Source: Trematomus loennbergii (taxonomy: Eukaryota > Chordata > Actinopteri > Perciformes > Nototheniidae). From it: 64,000 nt of DNA. Of this stretch, positions 46,333 through 57,791 are shown piece by piece. Both the position numbers and the translations under genes were made by a program. The notes under the pieces were generated by a model. It was not told the DNA's origin. It made no database searches and saw only the letters and a program-made list of their open reading frames with translations. The stretch lies in the NCBI GenBank assembly GCA_012861695.1, contig JAAOOA010000184.1, forward strand, positions 479,001 through 543,000, written 5' to 3'. Positions within the stretch are counted from its first letter, which is position 1. Every line of letters begins with the position of its first letter.

Positions 46333-48330
46333 GGGTCTTTCCTCTGCGAGGAGGACCAGGCCTGATGGAGGAGCCCATGCTGCATAGCTGATACCAACTG
46401 CACAGGCCTTGTCTGTCACTTTATTTGACTAAATGTGTTTACTTATACATTTAATAGGTTTACACCTTCTGTCCATATGTGCTTTTTATTTAAAACATGT
46501 TTGATTAACTTTTGGTTCACATTTCAATAAATTGAATTTGTATTTGCACTCCTTTTGTCCATTATTCTTACTGAAAATGTTAGATTACACATTCACATCT
46601 GACTGAAGATTGGCCCCATTTATTTGTGACGTTGCAAACTCTGCGGTACAAGGTACATGTTGTGAAGCTCATAAAGTGAGGCAAATAGAAATAATCAGCT
46701 GATGGAGTGTAGATGTGGAAATAGGTGCATTCGATCAGCTGACTGTGTTTTCACAATAAAAGTAGTTTCTTAGTGAATGTCCTGTACTGGTCTTAAATCT
46801 CATAACATCAGCTTTTAATTTTCCTCTTGGATGTTCTTCTTGACCCTCAGAGAAGGAGAAAATGTTGAGTCGTGTCTTTCAGGCATGTCCTTTCCTAACA
46901 AAAATTACAGGAAACATAAAACATATTATTGCAGAACAAGTGTGTTATTTATGAAAGAGGTGTGTTTGTGTTTTAGGGGCTGTAGATATAATTATTTTGT
47001 AATTGTAATGTTTTTTTTTATTTCAACAGTGAGCTACAAAGACAATCAGATTATGAATGAACAGTATGAAATTCATCAACATTGAAATATATTTTATTAT
47101 CAAAATAATATTTAACTGTTATCAAAACTTAGTGCAACTGTAGAAGCTTGCTCTGTTGTCTCACTGAAAGAATAACTTTTACCACGTTTTTTACAGACAA
47201 TATTGAGAGATAAATAGCAGTTCTCACTATGTTAAATAGCTTTGCCTTCAATACCTTAAATTAGAAAGCTGACAGTCATATTGCTTGTTAACATCTAAAT
47301 GTAACCCTTTGCATGGAAAAAACCCTCAACTTCACTGATGTGTAGGTGATCTAGTATTTAGTATTGTTTAATGGAATGTATATCAGTGTATTAAAGTCAA
47401 TACTTCATTTATTTAAACCAATATCTTTCTTGATTCTTTGTACAGTATGAAAAAAGAGTATTTGTACCTGTGCTGAAGTTCACTGCTGTGAGGAGTCCAG
47501 TTCTGTCTCTCACTCTCTGGTCCAGCCTGTCTGCATCACCTGGACACTTTAAACAAACAGATATATATGTAAAGAACCATGTGTACAAACAATATAACTT
47601 ATTCTCTTCTGTTGAACATGTTGGATTGTGTATTGTCCGAGTCAGGGTCCTTTTTATTTTACTGTAACTTTGGAAGTTGTGTTACCAATGCTTACTGTTT
47701 ATTTGATACCAATTTGGTAATGCAATTAATAAAAACAACAAGGTTTGGGTTCGTTCTTCAGATGACTGTGACGTTAACGTGTAAGCTCAATAATGAACTC
47801 CAGCTCAACCAACCATATTGTAATATCTAAGTAATCATCTTGAAATATGACATTAATAATTGTAATATACACACATCTTATTGTGAGGTTGATTTCACAT
47901 ACACTACTTCGACGTTAGCTTGTCTACATACTTGAGCATAGCCAATTTAAATTAACCTTAGCGATGCATACAGTTCCTACCTACATAATAAAATATCTCT
48001 CTAAGTTACAAGGATGACCTTATTTTATCAACCTCAAACAGAAGCCTTTTTCTACAGTATTATCCCACTTAACGCTTAACACTTGTCTATTTCGTTTTAA
48101 CCTTTATATATACAGTCTATGGTTTTAACTTGGAGGCTACGATTAGCATCGTTAGCACCGATGTAGCTACCACTCGCTTACACGCTAACCCAAGCCTTAA
48201 CATTCATTACGTAGCTGATTAAAATCATAAACACATAAATAAGTACTCGAATTTCACTTACCGCAAAACGCATTCATGCACCGTCTGTTTTAACCGCAGA
48301 GCGAGTCACAATAGTCCGATATAAGCATTA
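46333..48330. other. Family H interior, right part
   Basis: AT-rich. ORFs at 46831-47085 and 47579-47830 are open but show no clear family; the second ends in VTLTCKLNNELQLN, vaguely like an immunoglobulin strand, which is not enough for a call. Confidence 0.4.
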
Positions 48331-48860
48331 AGACACGGACCGTTAGCCCCGCAGTCATCCGGTTCGACCTGACTATGGCTGTGACTGACTGTGTGACTGA
48401 CCCGAGCCTCGTCGTTGTGATAGCTCCGCCCCTTCGCTCCAACCCCCCTCCCTCCCCCACATCTACAGGTGAAAATTACTTTTGCGACACATTCATCGCA
48501 AGAAGTGTAGCAAAAGTCAAGGCCGCAGATTCGTGGATTTATACTGCCACAGAGCAGATTCGTGAAGTTGTAATGACTGATTTGAGAGGTTGTAATAACC
48601 AAGTTGCAGTTGTAATGGAAAATATATTTAAAAAATATATATTTTTCTGCAAGTGAACATTTCATCACTAAGTTCATTTTTTTTCTACAAGCTACAAAAC
48701 TTTTTTTTTTTCTGTGACTTCAAATTTGGTTCACAGATACGTGGATATTTTATACAAGTGTAAATGTATGCACACAAGCTCAGATTTCTTTTCTGCAAGT
48801 ACTCACATCAGGTTTTACACGCTCTCGCATTTTGCACCATATCTACCTTCATATCTGGTC

Positions 48861-50790
48861 ACCAGGGCGCATGATGTGTAAATAAACCAATTCAGCTCTG
48901 TGTGGGTGTGTCCGACACCGGCATTGTTTTCAAATGACCATGAACAGTAATTTACACACATGTGTATTCCCAAGTGAAAGAAGTTTGTTTAATCTTAATC
49001 TCGAAGTAGGCTAGTCAGTGGCGTAGCCAGTTTACTCATTGGCCCGCTCTGAGAAAGCTTCGGTGTCATTTTTTATTTTTATTTGTATTATTATGCATTT
49101 TATTATTCACCCAGTGAGAATATCCAAGCATTCAAAGTGAAATTTAAGTGAACAAATATCGAGTAGAATTAATGTTGTATGTGTTTTATCCTCTGAACGG
49201 AACTAATTTCCGGTAAAAAAAACTGGTTGTTGGTTCCGGCGTGCGCCCAATTAGTAACGTGAGAGAGTTGACTGCAAATATGCTCTCATCTAGCAGCGAT
49301 CCAGGGCCAGGCTCTCCGACTCCGGAGACTATACTGTTACGGCCGCGTGCTCCACAGCGCTAGCAGTGCTCCCTCCCGATCCCGGTCGTCAGCATGAAGC
49401 AGGTGTAGGCCTACCCGCTGATCTGTCTGCCATTGATGAACCGCCTTCACAGCCAAAACTGAAGAAGTTGCCCTACACTGTTAATCATGGAAAAGCAAGG
49501 TGCTTCTCATCGAGGTTAATAATTAATAAAACGTGGCCTGTTTTATTTAAATTGAGGCCACGAATTACATCTTGTGCGCACAAATTAATAAAACGTGGCC
49601 TCGTTTCATTTTTTTTTCACTCTCTATGAACCCTCCAGGGCTCCGTACATAATAACTTAGTTCAGGATGGATTTTCAGCCCTCCCTCTAAACTGATTTTG
49701 GAAGATGTGGGGTCTAAAGTCTGGCATATAGAATTGGAGGGATGAAACCCTCTTTAATGGTCACACATGTTCATGCACACAGCACACACACAGTGAAATG
49801 TGTTATCTGCTTTTAACCCATCCTAGTAGTAGGAGCCATCAAACTTTTCTCATTGAGTATACTGGCAGCGTACAAACACACCAAGATCCTGGGACAAATA
49901 GCTGTGTGTTTGTGCTGTTGATGAACCGGTAGCACGTTTTCAGAGCTTCTTCATATAAAAAAATCTCCCTGCTGGGAGTGAACACGAGGTTCCTGACACA
50001 CAAATAATATAGCAAAATAACTTTGAAGGACCCGCTCATGTTTTTGAGTGAATGGAAACATGAACTGACATGAGTTTTGGGATGGTTCTTTAGGTGGAAG
50101 GCATGACTTTGGGCCTTGTATTGTTCAACATCCACCCTGCCGAAGTATCCATGACCAAGGCAACACATCTCTATCAAGGTGTGGCAAGGCCTACTCAGTC
50201 CACACTTTATCTGGTGGACTGTATCATAAAGACAGGTATAAAGCCCTAGAGGCTGTCATTTTACACACTACAAGTTATGAAATGTTGAGCAAAAAAATTA
50301 CATATTGAGAGACAAATAGAGGAAAGGTCCTCCAAAATCATCCCAAAGGTGTTCAGACTAAATGCAAAGCAACTTTTTTGATACAGCAGCTATGTACAGC
50401 AGTACTGACTGCAGGACTTTCTGTTGAAGTTTCAGCTTCCTGAGGGAGGTACATTGTTCAAATGTTGACTGTACCAGCTGATGTATTACAGTCACATCTA
50501 ATGTGTTTTATTTGATGACATCTAGGTAAACATCATAATTAGTAAATAGAAGCTGTTCTGGAGTAGCATAGTGTGGAGAAGACTGTCAAACCCTGTAGAC
50601 CTTCCCTTTGGTAAATGTACAAGCATACCTAAATGATCAGTCATTCTAAATACATTCCATTAATGTTGACGTACAACATTATCTTGTAGGCTACAGGTCA
50701 ATACAAAGTAGGTTCAAATAGCTCCAATCGGTGGTGGTTAAAAGCAGTGGTGACTGGTGCATTTTTCTCCAGGGGGGGCTCTAACAAACT
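48861..50790. other. Intergenic, with short repeat words
   Basis: 'aattaataaaacgtggcct' occurs twice (about 49517 and 49583), part of an unclassified fish repeat. 'cagtggcgtagccag' at 49017 looks like a hAT terminus without a partner. No gene. Confidence 0.5.
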
Positions 50791-51529
50791 TTAAAGGAAA
50801 CCTATCATGCTATATTTAAATGATATATTGTAGGGCCATACCTATATAAGGTATATTTATACGTTTCTGTTTTCGAAATACCAAACAGATCATGCATTTT
50901 AGCCATGCCTCATTTCGCTCTATGTGTTGTTTGCTGTCTACGGGTCTGATTCTGCTGACCACGCCCCCCTGCAGGAGAGGGGAGACGTGCTCTGATCAGC
51001 TGCTGGGCTGTCAGAAGAGGGGGAGAAAAAGAGATCTCCGTCCTCCGTGTTTATTATATAGAGTCGTTATTCATTTGTTTTAAAGCTCAATAAATAACAA
51101 AGAAGACCTTTGACCGGCACTTTTCTAATTTTGTCCGGAAGATTTAAACTTTAACGGACATCTTGACCGGCGAAAGTAACTGAAACTGAAACTCTGCCGC
51201 ACGGTCCCCTCGTTCCTTGGAAGAGGCGGAGAGGTGGGTGTTTGTCATCTGCTGGTGGACTAACCGGAGAGAATTACAGTGCTTGCCTTGACGGGCAGGG
51301 ATTGCATTGCAGCGGGAGCAAACGTCTTTCTGTCGTCAGTAAAGTGTTCAAATCTGGATGAGTTTTTATCAGATCCGTTGCAGCCCCTTTTTTTAGAGAT
51401 TTGGGTATGGAGGAAAATAGAGAGGGTTGTGTTTTCTGACACTTGGTGAGTTCCCTGGAACACCGGGGACACATATTCATGTATAAAAGACGTACAAAAG
51501 TGCATTTTGCATGATAGGTCCCCTTTTAA
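50791..51529. mobile_element. Family F MITE, copy 2 (inverted)
   Basis: Left TTAAAGGAAACCTATCATGC, right GCATGATAGGTCCCCTTTTAA-type end. The interior matches the copy at 24448 in reverse ('tttagagatttgggtatgga', 'ccctggaacaccggggac'), with an extra ~300 bp in the middle. Confidence 0.9.
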
Positions 51530-51627
51530 GCAAACATATACAGAAACTCAAAACACATGTCATATTACAACGCAGGGCTAGCTCAAAGCCCTTTTAGTTT
51601 GTTCTGATATGTGCTTTAAGTCACTTA

Positions 51628-52602
51628 TGGCGCATTTCCACTACACGGCCTCGCTCGGCCTCGCTCGGTATGGCTAGGCCTTGTTAGGACTGGCTCACTT
51701 TATGGCGCATTTGCCATTACAGTTTAGGAACTGGGGCAGTATCTATAGCAACGCAGTGCAGATGGAGCCAGGGGCGGACTGGCCATCGGGACGTTCGGGA
51801 CGAATCCCGATGGTCCGGTACTGAAGTGGGCCGGTCGGACGATGTGGGCCGGTCGGATAAGTCACTAGCACCCCCACCCCGTTGATAATTTACTAGCGGT
51901 AATTACTTGTGGTACCGAGGTGGGCCCGCGGTACCGAAGTGGGCCGGTCGAGAGTCCCGGGCTGATTTGTAGTCCCAGTCCGCCCCTGGAGGAGCCGTGA
52001 CGTCATCTTCAATGCGAAACACAAAACCAACATCAGCCGTTAGCTGTTAGCCCTCAGAGCTCACAGCTCCTCATATCTGTTCAGAAACTAGACAAAAGTT
52101 AAACAAGTACAAACCACAGACTGTCTGTGTCATGGCGAATACAGTCGCTGGTTTATTTATGTCTGTATAGGCCGTTGTTGTGAGTGTGGACGGTCGGAGC
52201 ATTTACTGCGTTAGCTTAGCCGATCTCCATTTAGATAACACGCATTTTAAAAGGTTTTTCGCCTGCCGTCTGTCTGCAGACTTGTCAAAGCATTAATTCA
52301 TGGTTTTTACTAACCGGTATCAGTATGTTGTTACTTCGGCATCATTTTGAAACGTGTATTACAATTAAATCACGGTCAAATATGTTCATCTTGTTGTACT
52401 TGTAGCCCCCTTGCCAGCGATTCTCTCTCTAGTTTAGCATACTCAGCCGATTTAGCCTGGTTGTTCCTGGCCCTAGAACCACGATTTTATGGGGCCAGAA
52501 AAACTGTGAATTAGGACCCGCTTGCCGGTACTAGGCCAAGTGGAAACGCAACCAAAAATGGCACGCTTAAAGCGAGCTCCGCGCTGCAGTGGAAATGCGC
52601 CA
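51628..52602. mobile_element. Family D MITE, copy 3, TTA target duplication
   Basis: TGGCGCATTTCCACTACACG at the left, CAGTGGAAATGCGCCA at the right, TTA on both sides (51625-51627, 52603-52605). Very similar to the copy at 30357 in the same orientation, plus a 220-bp insertion at 51769. Confidence 0.95.
51769..51988. mobile_element. hAT MITE nested in family D copy 3
   Basis: Ends CAGGGGCGGACTGG and CCAGTCCGCCCCTG are inverted. Flanks GATGGAGC (left) and GAGGAGCC (right) are an imperfect 8-bp duplication. The uninterrupted sequence in the family D copy at 30357 (GGCGGAGCCGTGACG) confirms the insertion point. The body repeats 'gtgggccggtcgga'. Confidence 0.93.
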
Positions 52603-52605
52603 TTA

Positions 52606-53471
52606 CATCTGTCTGGATCCATGCTGGGTCTGGTCCATAGACTGGTCTGATCCTGACGTTTGAAAAGCGAGGCAGGGGATGCAAAATATAGCACTGGTGT
52701 TGCTACAGGTCGTTAGCCAAGCCTTCTTGCTAAACCAGCTCCTTGAAAAAGAGCACGTATACTGCCTTCCTCTGTCCTTAACTCCTGCCTATGTCAGGCT
52801 GATCAGGTCCGAGCTCTTTTACTTTCAGCTTTCCCGCCAGTGTCCTCCTCTCAAAGGGTGTTTCTTTAAGTGATTAAACATCATTTTCCTTCTCCATATT
52901 CGCTATCTAGTTTTGTTTACACTCTGTCTCCGTCTAACTCTCTCTCATTCAAACGTCAATCACTCACTCTGGCGCTCCTGTTGCCCCTAGTTGTTGGCGG
53001 GGTCAACAGCTGCTTTGGGCGCGGTTTGGTGCGCCCCGAGCTGCTCCTATCTGTTGCATTGAAGAGGTGCGGACTGCGCATGCACCACTTATAATGAGAG
53101 TCAATAGAGTGGTGCAGTGACGAGTCCTAAAACCAGGAAGTGAGTTAGCATTTTACCACTACCGGTTCCCTCGTCTCAGAGTCAATAGCCGCTTTCACAC
53201 CAAGTACTTTGCCGTACTTAGTTCCCAGCACTTAGTTCCCCCAGAGCAGATCCCGTTCACACCGTAATAAGTCCCTGAGAGAAGATTACGCAAATGAAGC
53301 CGCTGACGTCACTTCTTCTTCTTCTGCTTTGGGTTTACTGGCAGGCCGCAAACAACTTCACGGCGTATACTGCCACCCGAAGTCCCTGGCCCGGAAGTCC
53401 CCGGAGTTGTGGTTGACACAAATTTAAGAGACGGATCACATTTTTTTCTACGACATTAAATACATCAGCAG
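52606..53471. other. Repeat-rich intergenic sequence
   Basis: 53100-53180 carries 'gagtggtgcagtgacgagtc', inverse to 56255-56280. 53185-53290 has 'gctttcacaccaagtacttt' and 'agttcccagcacttagttcc', likely a further element edge. No credible gene. Confidence 0.5.
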
Positions 53472-54104
53472 CCGTGGCGAGCCGTCAGGGCCCTCTAGGA
53501 TATTCTAAAAAATAATATTTGAAAACATAAAAAAAAGAACATTTAAAAAAAAATATTTTTTTTGTTATATTTTCATTAGTTTTACCAAAATAACTTGATT
53601 TAATTGTATTTAAAAAAACATTTCCAAAGAAATAAATCCTTTGAATCTGCCTGTTCAGTTTCTGTTTGAATGTGAAGGGTTAAATGAAAGAAGCTCCTTC
53701 TCTGCGAGTTATGTGAAGACAGGAGCTGATTGGTGGTCCTGCTGTAAATTCACAGAGGCCCCGCTATAGAGAGGCGAAGTCCCGCCAATCTACTTCCGAC
53801 CCATGGGACCTTATTTCGGAAAAATTATGTATTGAAGTCAATGGAGAGAGAAAACGTATCTTTCGATCCCGTTTGAATTGTGCCATGAATTACACATATG
53901 ATGTTTGTCAATCTTAAAAAATCATTTCCATGTCAAAAAAGTCACAGTTTGTCGTAAAACTGTTGAAATATAAGACTATGAAAAATACGCAACTAGAAAT
54001 ACTACAAACCCCAGAGTCGCGTAAGTGATGTCACTCATAACTGATGTCACAATTGTTTTCCTCCACTAAAATAGAGATAGCTAAGATAAGATAACTTTAA
54101 CAAG

Positions 54105-54218
54105 ATGCCTGTGTGCTTAGTACCAGGTTGTTATCATACCAGCAATGGGTCTTGCTCGTTCTTTCGCTTCCTGTCTGATGAAAGGACCAGGAGTGGCTGG
54201 ATCAAGTTAGCTACCTAG
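54105..54218 (+). pseudogene. Truncated THAP-domain exon
   Basis: The ATG at 54105 gives 37 residues starting MPVCLVPGCYHTSNGSCSFF and continuing RFLSDERTRSGWIKL, the N-terminal third of a THAP zinc finger (first C-x4-C pair, then FFRF and a conserved W). It stops at 54216 just after a possible donor (ATCAA|gttagc). The second half of the C2CH finger is absent, so it is a remnant or a first exon whose partner is lost. Confidence 0.8.
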
Positions 54219-54525
54219 CTAATAGCAAGCACGTTAGTTAGCATTACAGCCGGCTTAGCCTTGTCATTTGTATTAGCCTTAATGAAGTAACATTAAGTAA
54301 CCCAAAATGTTAAACAGTACATAAGAGTAGTAGTCATATTTCGTGAACCCTTTGAAGAGTACTGTCACACCGGTGTGATCATTCTATAATACACCATTTA
54401 AGCCCGGGGAGCAATGCTAACGCTAACGCTACATTAGCATCGGCGATCTTTTTTACTTCATGCTATCTGCACAAATGGTTGACATTAAACATTAAAAGAT
54501 CAGGCAGTTCAGAGAGAATCAAAGG

Positions 54526-54555
54526 AAGGCAGGCAGGCAGGCAGGCAGGCAGGCA
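54526..54555. repeat. (GGCA)7 microsatellite
   Basis: Seven tandem GGCA units between the THAP remnant and the right arm of the P-like element. Confidence 0.95.
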
Positions 54556-55037
54556 GCTTTGCATGACATTCTTCTGGACGTGTTTCATTGTGGTGATAGT
54601 GAGGGTAGTCAATCCCTTTTTTGAGAAGACAGTAGTGACGGCCATCTTGGTGACGTGTGTTGTGTGCAAGAGATGTAGTTCATTGAGCGTTTCACACAAA
54701 AACTTCACAGTTTTACGACACATCTTTTTTTTTTTACTTGCAAAATTATCTTTTAAATTGACAAACATCATATGTGTAATTCGTGGCACAATTCAAACGG
54801 GATCGAAAGATAATCTTTCTCTCTCCATTGACTTCAATACATATTTTTTCCAAAATAAGGTCCCATGGAGGTCCACCGGAAAGGGAGGGACTTCGCCACT
54901 CTATTGTAACTCAATGAGAGAGTAATGTCAAATGGCAGTACAATTGACCAATCATATCTTCCCTCTAAATGGGTGGGCTTTATTTACGCAGACTTTATGA
55001 CAAGTTCCGCCGCTGTGAAGTTTATGCATGTGTATAA

Positions 55038-56280
55038 AGTGGTGCAGTGACGCGTCCTAAAACCCGGAAGTAAGCTGCGCTCAGGTTCCCTCGACAAAAA
55101 AGCAATGGGATTTCTCCATAGGATTTTGGGAAATAGCTCGAAAAATAAGGTCTGTGGAAAACGAACCTGTTAGATAAATGCACTTTTGTTCAGCCGGATA
55201 ATATCCACATTACCCTACTTTTATAATTTTTAATCATAATCTAATCGATAGATTTATGATCGATAGATTTATGATTAGCATAAGTTCGTTCATGATGGCT
55301 CATGTCAATGATAGTGATGACATCGTTGCAAAATTATTAACCGAGTAATTTTCAAGATTGAGTTACAATGATAAATTGGAGTGGCAAAGGATCAGCTGCA
55401 TGACCCGCCATCAAGTGCTTCATCCAAAAGACAGGAAGATGGACTTTGTGTTTAAGTGATTTGATCATCAAAGGTAGGCCTAAGTCATTTTCAATGTGGG
55501 CCGCCGTGCCGACTTAATTCATTTGTAATTGTTACTTGGCTGTGGGTGCCCTGTCATGATAGGTGTTTATATAAATGGTGTTGTTTTATGTGGTAGAGGG
55601 TCGGGCCGTTGTTTTGATATTCCGCTGAAGTATACGCTGTGACGTAATAACTCTTCTTTATTATTTTTTCGAGGGAAGGGGGGTCAGAGGGCCTAGGTAT
55701 AAAAGTCACGGCTCGCCACTGATCAGCAGTGACCCCACTGGTGATTTTAGAAGAGTTTAGGTGTCTGAAAAACGATGGTTGTTAACAAGTGGCTGAATAG
55801 GACTACAGAAGTTGTCGAGGACGTTGTACGTCATTACGCCGAACACGTAAACACTCCCGCTAAGTTTGTTTGCCCCTGTTCTGCTTGAAAGCAAGTACCT
55901 GCCTCCTGCAAACTGTTAAAACAAACGCTTCAACTTGTACAATTTTGAATCTGTATTTTTGAATATCGATCTTAAGTTGGCGTGACGTTGAAGTCGTGCG
56001 ACCCTGCTGTACTCGGCTATAGTTAGTTTATAGCATAACGTTAGCATTTTGCTTCCGGCGATTAGATTTATGATTAGAAAATTATAAAAGTAGGGTAGAC
56101 ATGTGGATATTATCCGGCTGAACAAAACGTGCATTTATCAAACAGGTTCGTTTTCCACAGACCTTATTTCGAGCTATTTTCCAAAATCCTATTGAGAAAT
56201 CCCATTGCTTTTTTGGCTAGGGAACCCATGCGCACCTTACTTCCGGGTAAATACGTCATCCCTGCACCACTCTATCAAGA
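55038..56280. repeat. Inverted repeat arms straddling the hAT edge
   Basis: 'gtggtgcagtgacgcgtcct' and 'acgaacctgttagataaatg' at 55038-55260 are mirrored at 56055-56280 ('catttatcaaacaggttcgt', 'gatattatccggctgaacaa'). The left arm lies within the hAT (ending 55721) and the right arm outside it. This implies that an older host element at 53100-56280 carried one arm pair and a further copy was brought in by the hAT. Confidence 0.7.
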
Positions 56281-56361
56281 AGGAAGTGCTCCGGACTCTG
56301 AGGAAAAATTGTGTTGTGTCCAAACGACGGTACTACAATTTCCGTATCAGTCCTTGACGTC

Positions 56362-57261
56362 CACTGTTGGGCAAGTTACTTCCAAAATGTAATACAGTAC
56401 ATATAACTTATTACTGTCGTTTTTAAGTAATAAGTTACATTACAATATTACTGTCTCTGAAATGTAATGAGTTACACTACTTTTATATTACTTTTGAGTT
56501 ACTTTACCAAAATAACCGCAAAAGAATGGCTAGGTATTTTAAATGCTAAAATGTAGTTTAGTGCAGCTCATTATACATCCAGTGAAGGGCAATGTGGTAT
56601 AGCATAACAACTGTGTAGGCCATTAAGGCTACGAACAACTTTTATTACACGGCTTAGTTGAATACTTGATTCTGAATGTAAATTCTTAACATGTGACACG
56701 TTGTTAATACAGTAGTACACTGTCAAGGACTATAATGAAGGAGGATCAAGAAAGAAAAAGGAAAAGAGGTTAAAAGACGGTGCGCTGGACGTCAGATAAA
56801 TCACCAGAAGAAGGCAGAGAGGAAGTAAACAATAACAGGGACACAGAATGGGCTCTGTAGCTTGTTTAGTAGGCCTATATGGCTGTGTAATAAGCGGGAT
56901 AATGTGCAGTGAGGCGGTCATTATGGGGAAAAGAACACCCGACAGGCTGATCAGGGAACCCGATCTTGATGAGCCTGAAGGGTAAAAAAACCACGCTTAC
57001 TAATCTACCCGCACAATTTTTTTTCTCTGGTGTCGGAATGTCTCGCGATGTTAGTGAATTCTTAAAAACAAAACACCATTTAATATCGGGTTAAAATGTG
57101 TTGTAACTGTGTTACTGAGAATTGTAACGGGTAGTATATTACCCAAATGTTATTAGTAATGCGTTACGTTACTTCGTTACAGCAAAAAGTAATACATTAC
57201 TGTAACTCCGTTACTTTTGTAACAGAGTTTTACTTTTGTACTTTTGTTACTCCCAACACTG
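56362..57261. mobile_element. hAT-type MITE (900 bp)
   Basis: Starts CACTGTTGGGCAAGTTACTT and ends 'gttactcccaacactg' (inverse). The flanks TTGACGTC and GTGACGTC match in 7 of 8 bases. The interior is rich in GTTAC/GTAAC words in opposite orientation in the two halves. Non-coding. Confidence 0.9.
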
Positions 57262-57791
57262 GTGACGTCACCCGGCCCAGAAATACTTTTTCCCATTGAC
57301 TAACATGGGGAAAGAGATGTCTTTTTTTAAAACTAAATCAACTACCCAGTATGAACTATTTTATAGCCCTTATTAGAATCATTAGGTCCTTAAAGTTGTA
57401 AAATGCACTAAAAGCCGAATCTAGATTTATTTTCTTTCTCCATTCATTCTAGTGAGCCGAGAGTGGGAGCTCGGGGGGCGGGGCTTAAGGGGCGCATGCT
57501 CTATGACTGCACATACGGGTTCTTCTGCTCTGACAGCCAGGCATGATGGGTAATCTGTGACGTTTCGCTCTCTCAAAAGTTGGGCCATTTCGTCCTCATG
57601 CGCCAATGAGCAGCTCTCATAGGAAAGAACGTGACCCCGCCTCCGACGCTGTATCCAGTTCTTATCATACATCCATGCACTCTATGGGCAAAGATTTCTG
57701 CGCCCCAAACAGGAAACACGTGACTTATCAGTAACTTTAGACATCTAGAATGTGGGAAGAGGTGGAAAGGCATTACCTAATGCGCATAGCA
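57262..57791. other. Intergenic, no gene seen
   Basis: Contains a GC-rich patch 57460-57500 (GGGGGGCGGGGCTTAAGGGGC). The minus-strand ORFs here are not protein-like. Confidence 0.45.

Larger units (their letters stand above)
40584..48860. mobile_element. ~8.3 kb unit with ~530-bp inverted arms (family H)
   Basis: Left arm 40584-41119 and right arm 48331-48860 are inverted near-copies: 'ggtgcaaaatgcgagagcgt', 'gatgaatgtgtcgcaaaagt' and 'actgcggggctaacggtccg' all recur in reverse complement on the right. The interior holds a decayed hAT (43871-46187), a signal-peptide-like exon (42482-42554) and a cysteine-rich exon (46231-46332). Such long arms suggest either a large DNA transposon or an inverted duplication of one repeat. 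No intact transposase for the outer unit was found and no clear target duplication. Confidence 0.75.
53768..54903. mobile_element. P-like element with ~200-bp inverted arms and a THAP exon
   Basis: The arms 53768-53970 and 54700-54903 are inverted copies sharing 'gtattgaagtcaatggagag', 'cgatcccgtttgaattgtgc' and 'cacatatgatgtttgtcaat'. Between them, 54105-54218 encodes a THAP start. THAP domains are the DNA-binding part of P-element transposases, so a non-autonomous P derivative is the best reading. No clear 8-bp duplication seen. A (GGCA)n run lies at 54526-54555. Confidence 0.8.
53472..55721. mobile_element. hAT element (2.25 kb) with perfect 8-bp duplication
   Basis: Ends CCGTGGCGAGCCGT and ACGGCTCGCCACTG are inverted. 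ATCAGCAG stands at 53464-53471 and 55722-55729. It contains a nested P/THAP-type element (53768-54903) and a partial repeat arm (55038-55260); no hAT transposase remains. Confidence 0.93.

Noticed and set aside
46231..46419. Minus-strand ORF 45829-46419 (196 residues)
   Set aside because: It joins antisense sequence to an out-of-frame part of the hAT transposase across the element end; not a gene.
47760..47830. VTLTC-like immunoglobulin strand
   Set aside because: A five-residue resemblance without the second cysteine, tryptophan core or J-like end is not evidence for an Ig domain.
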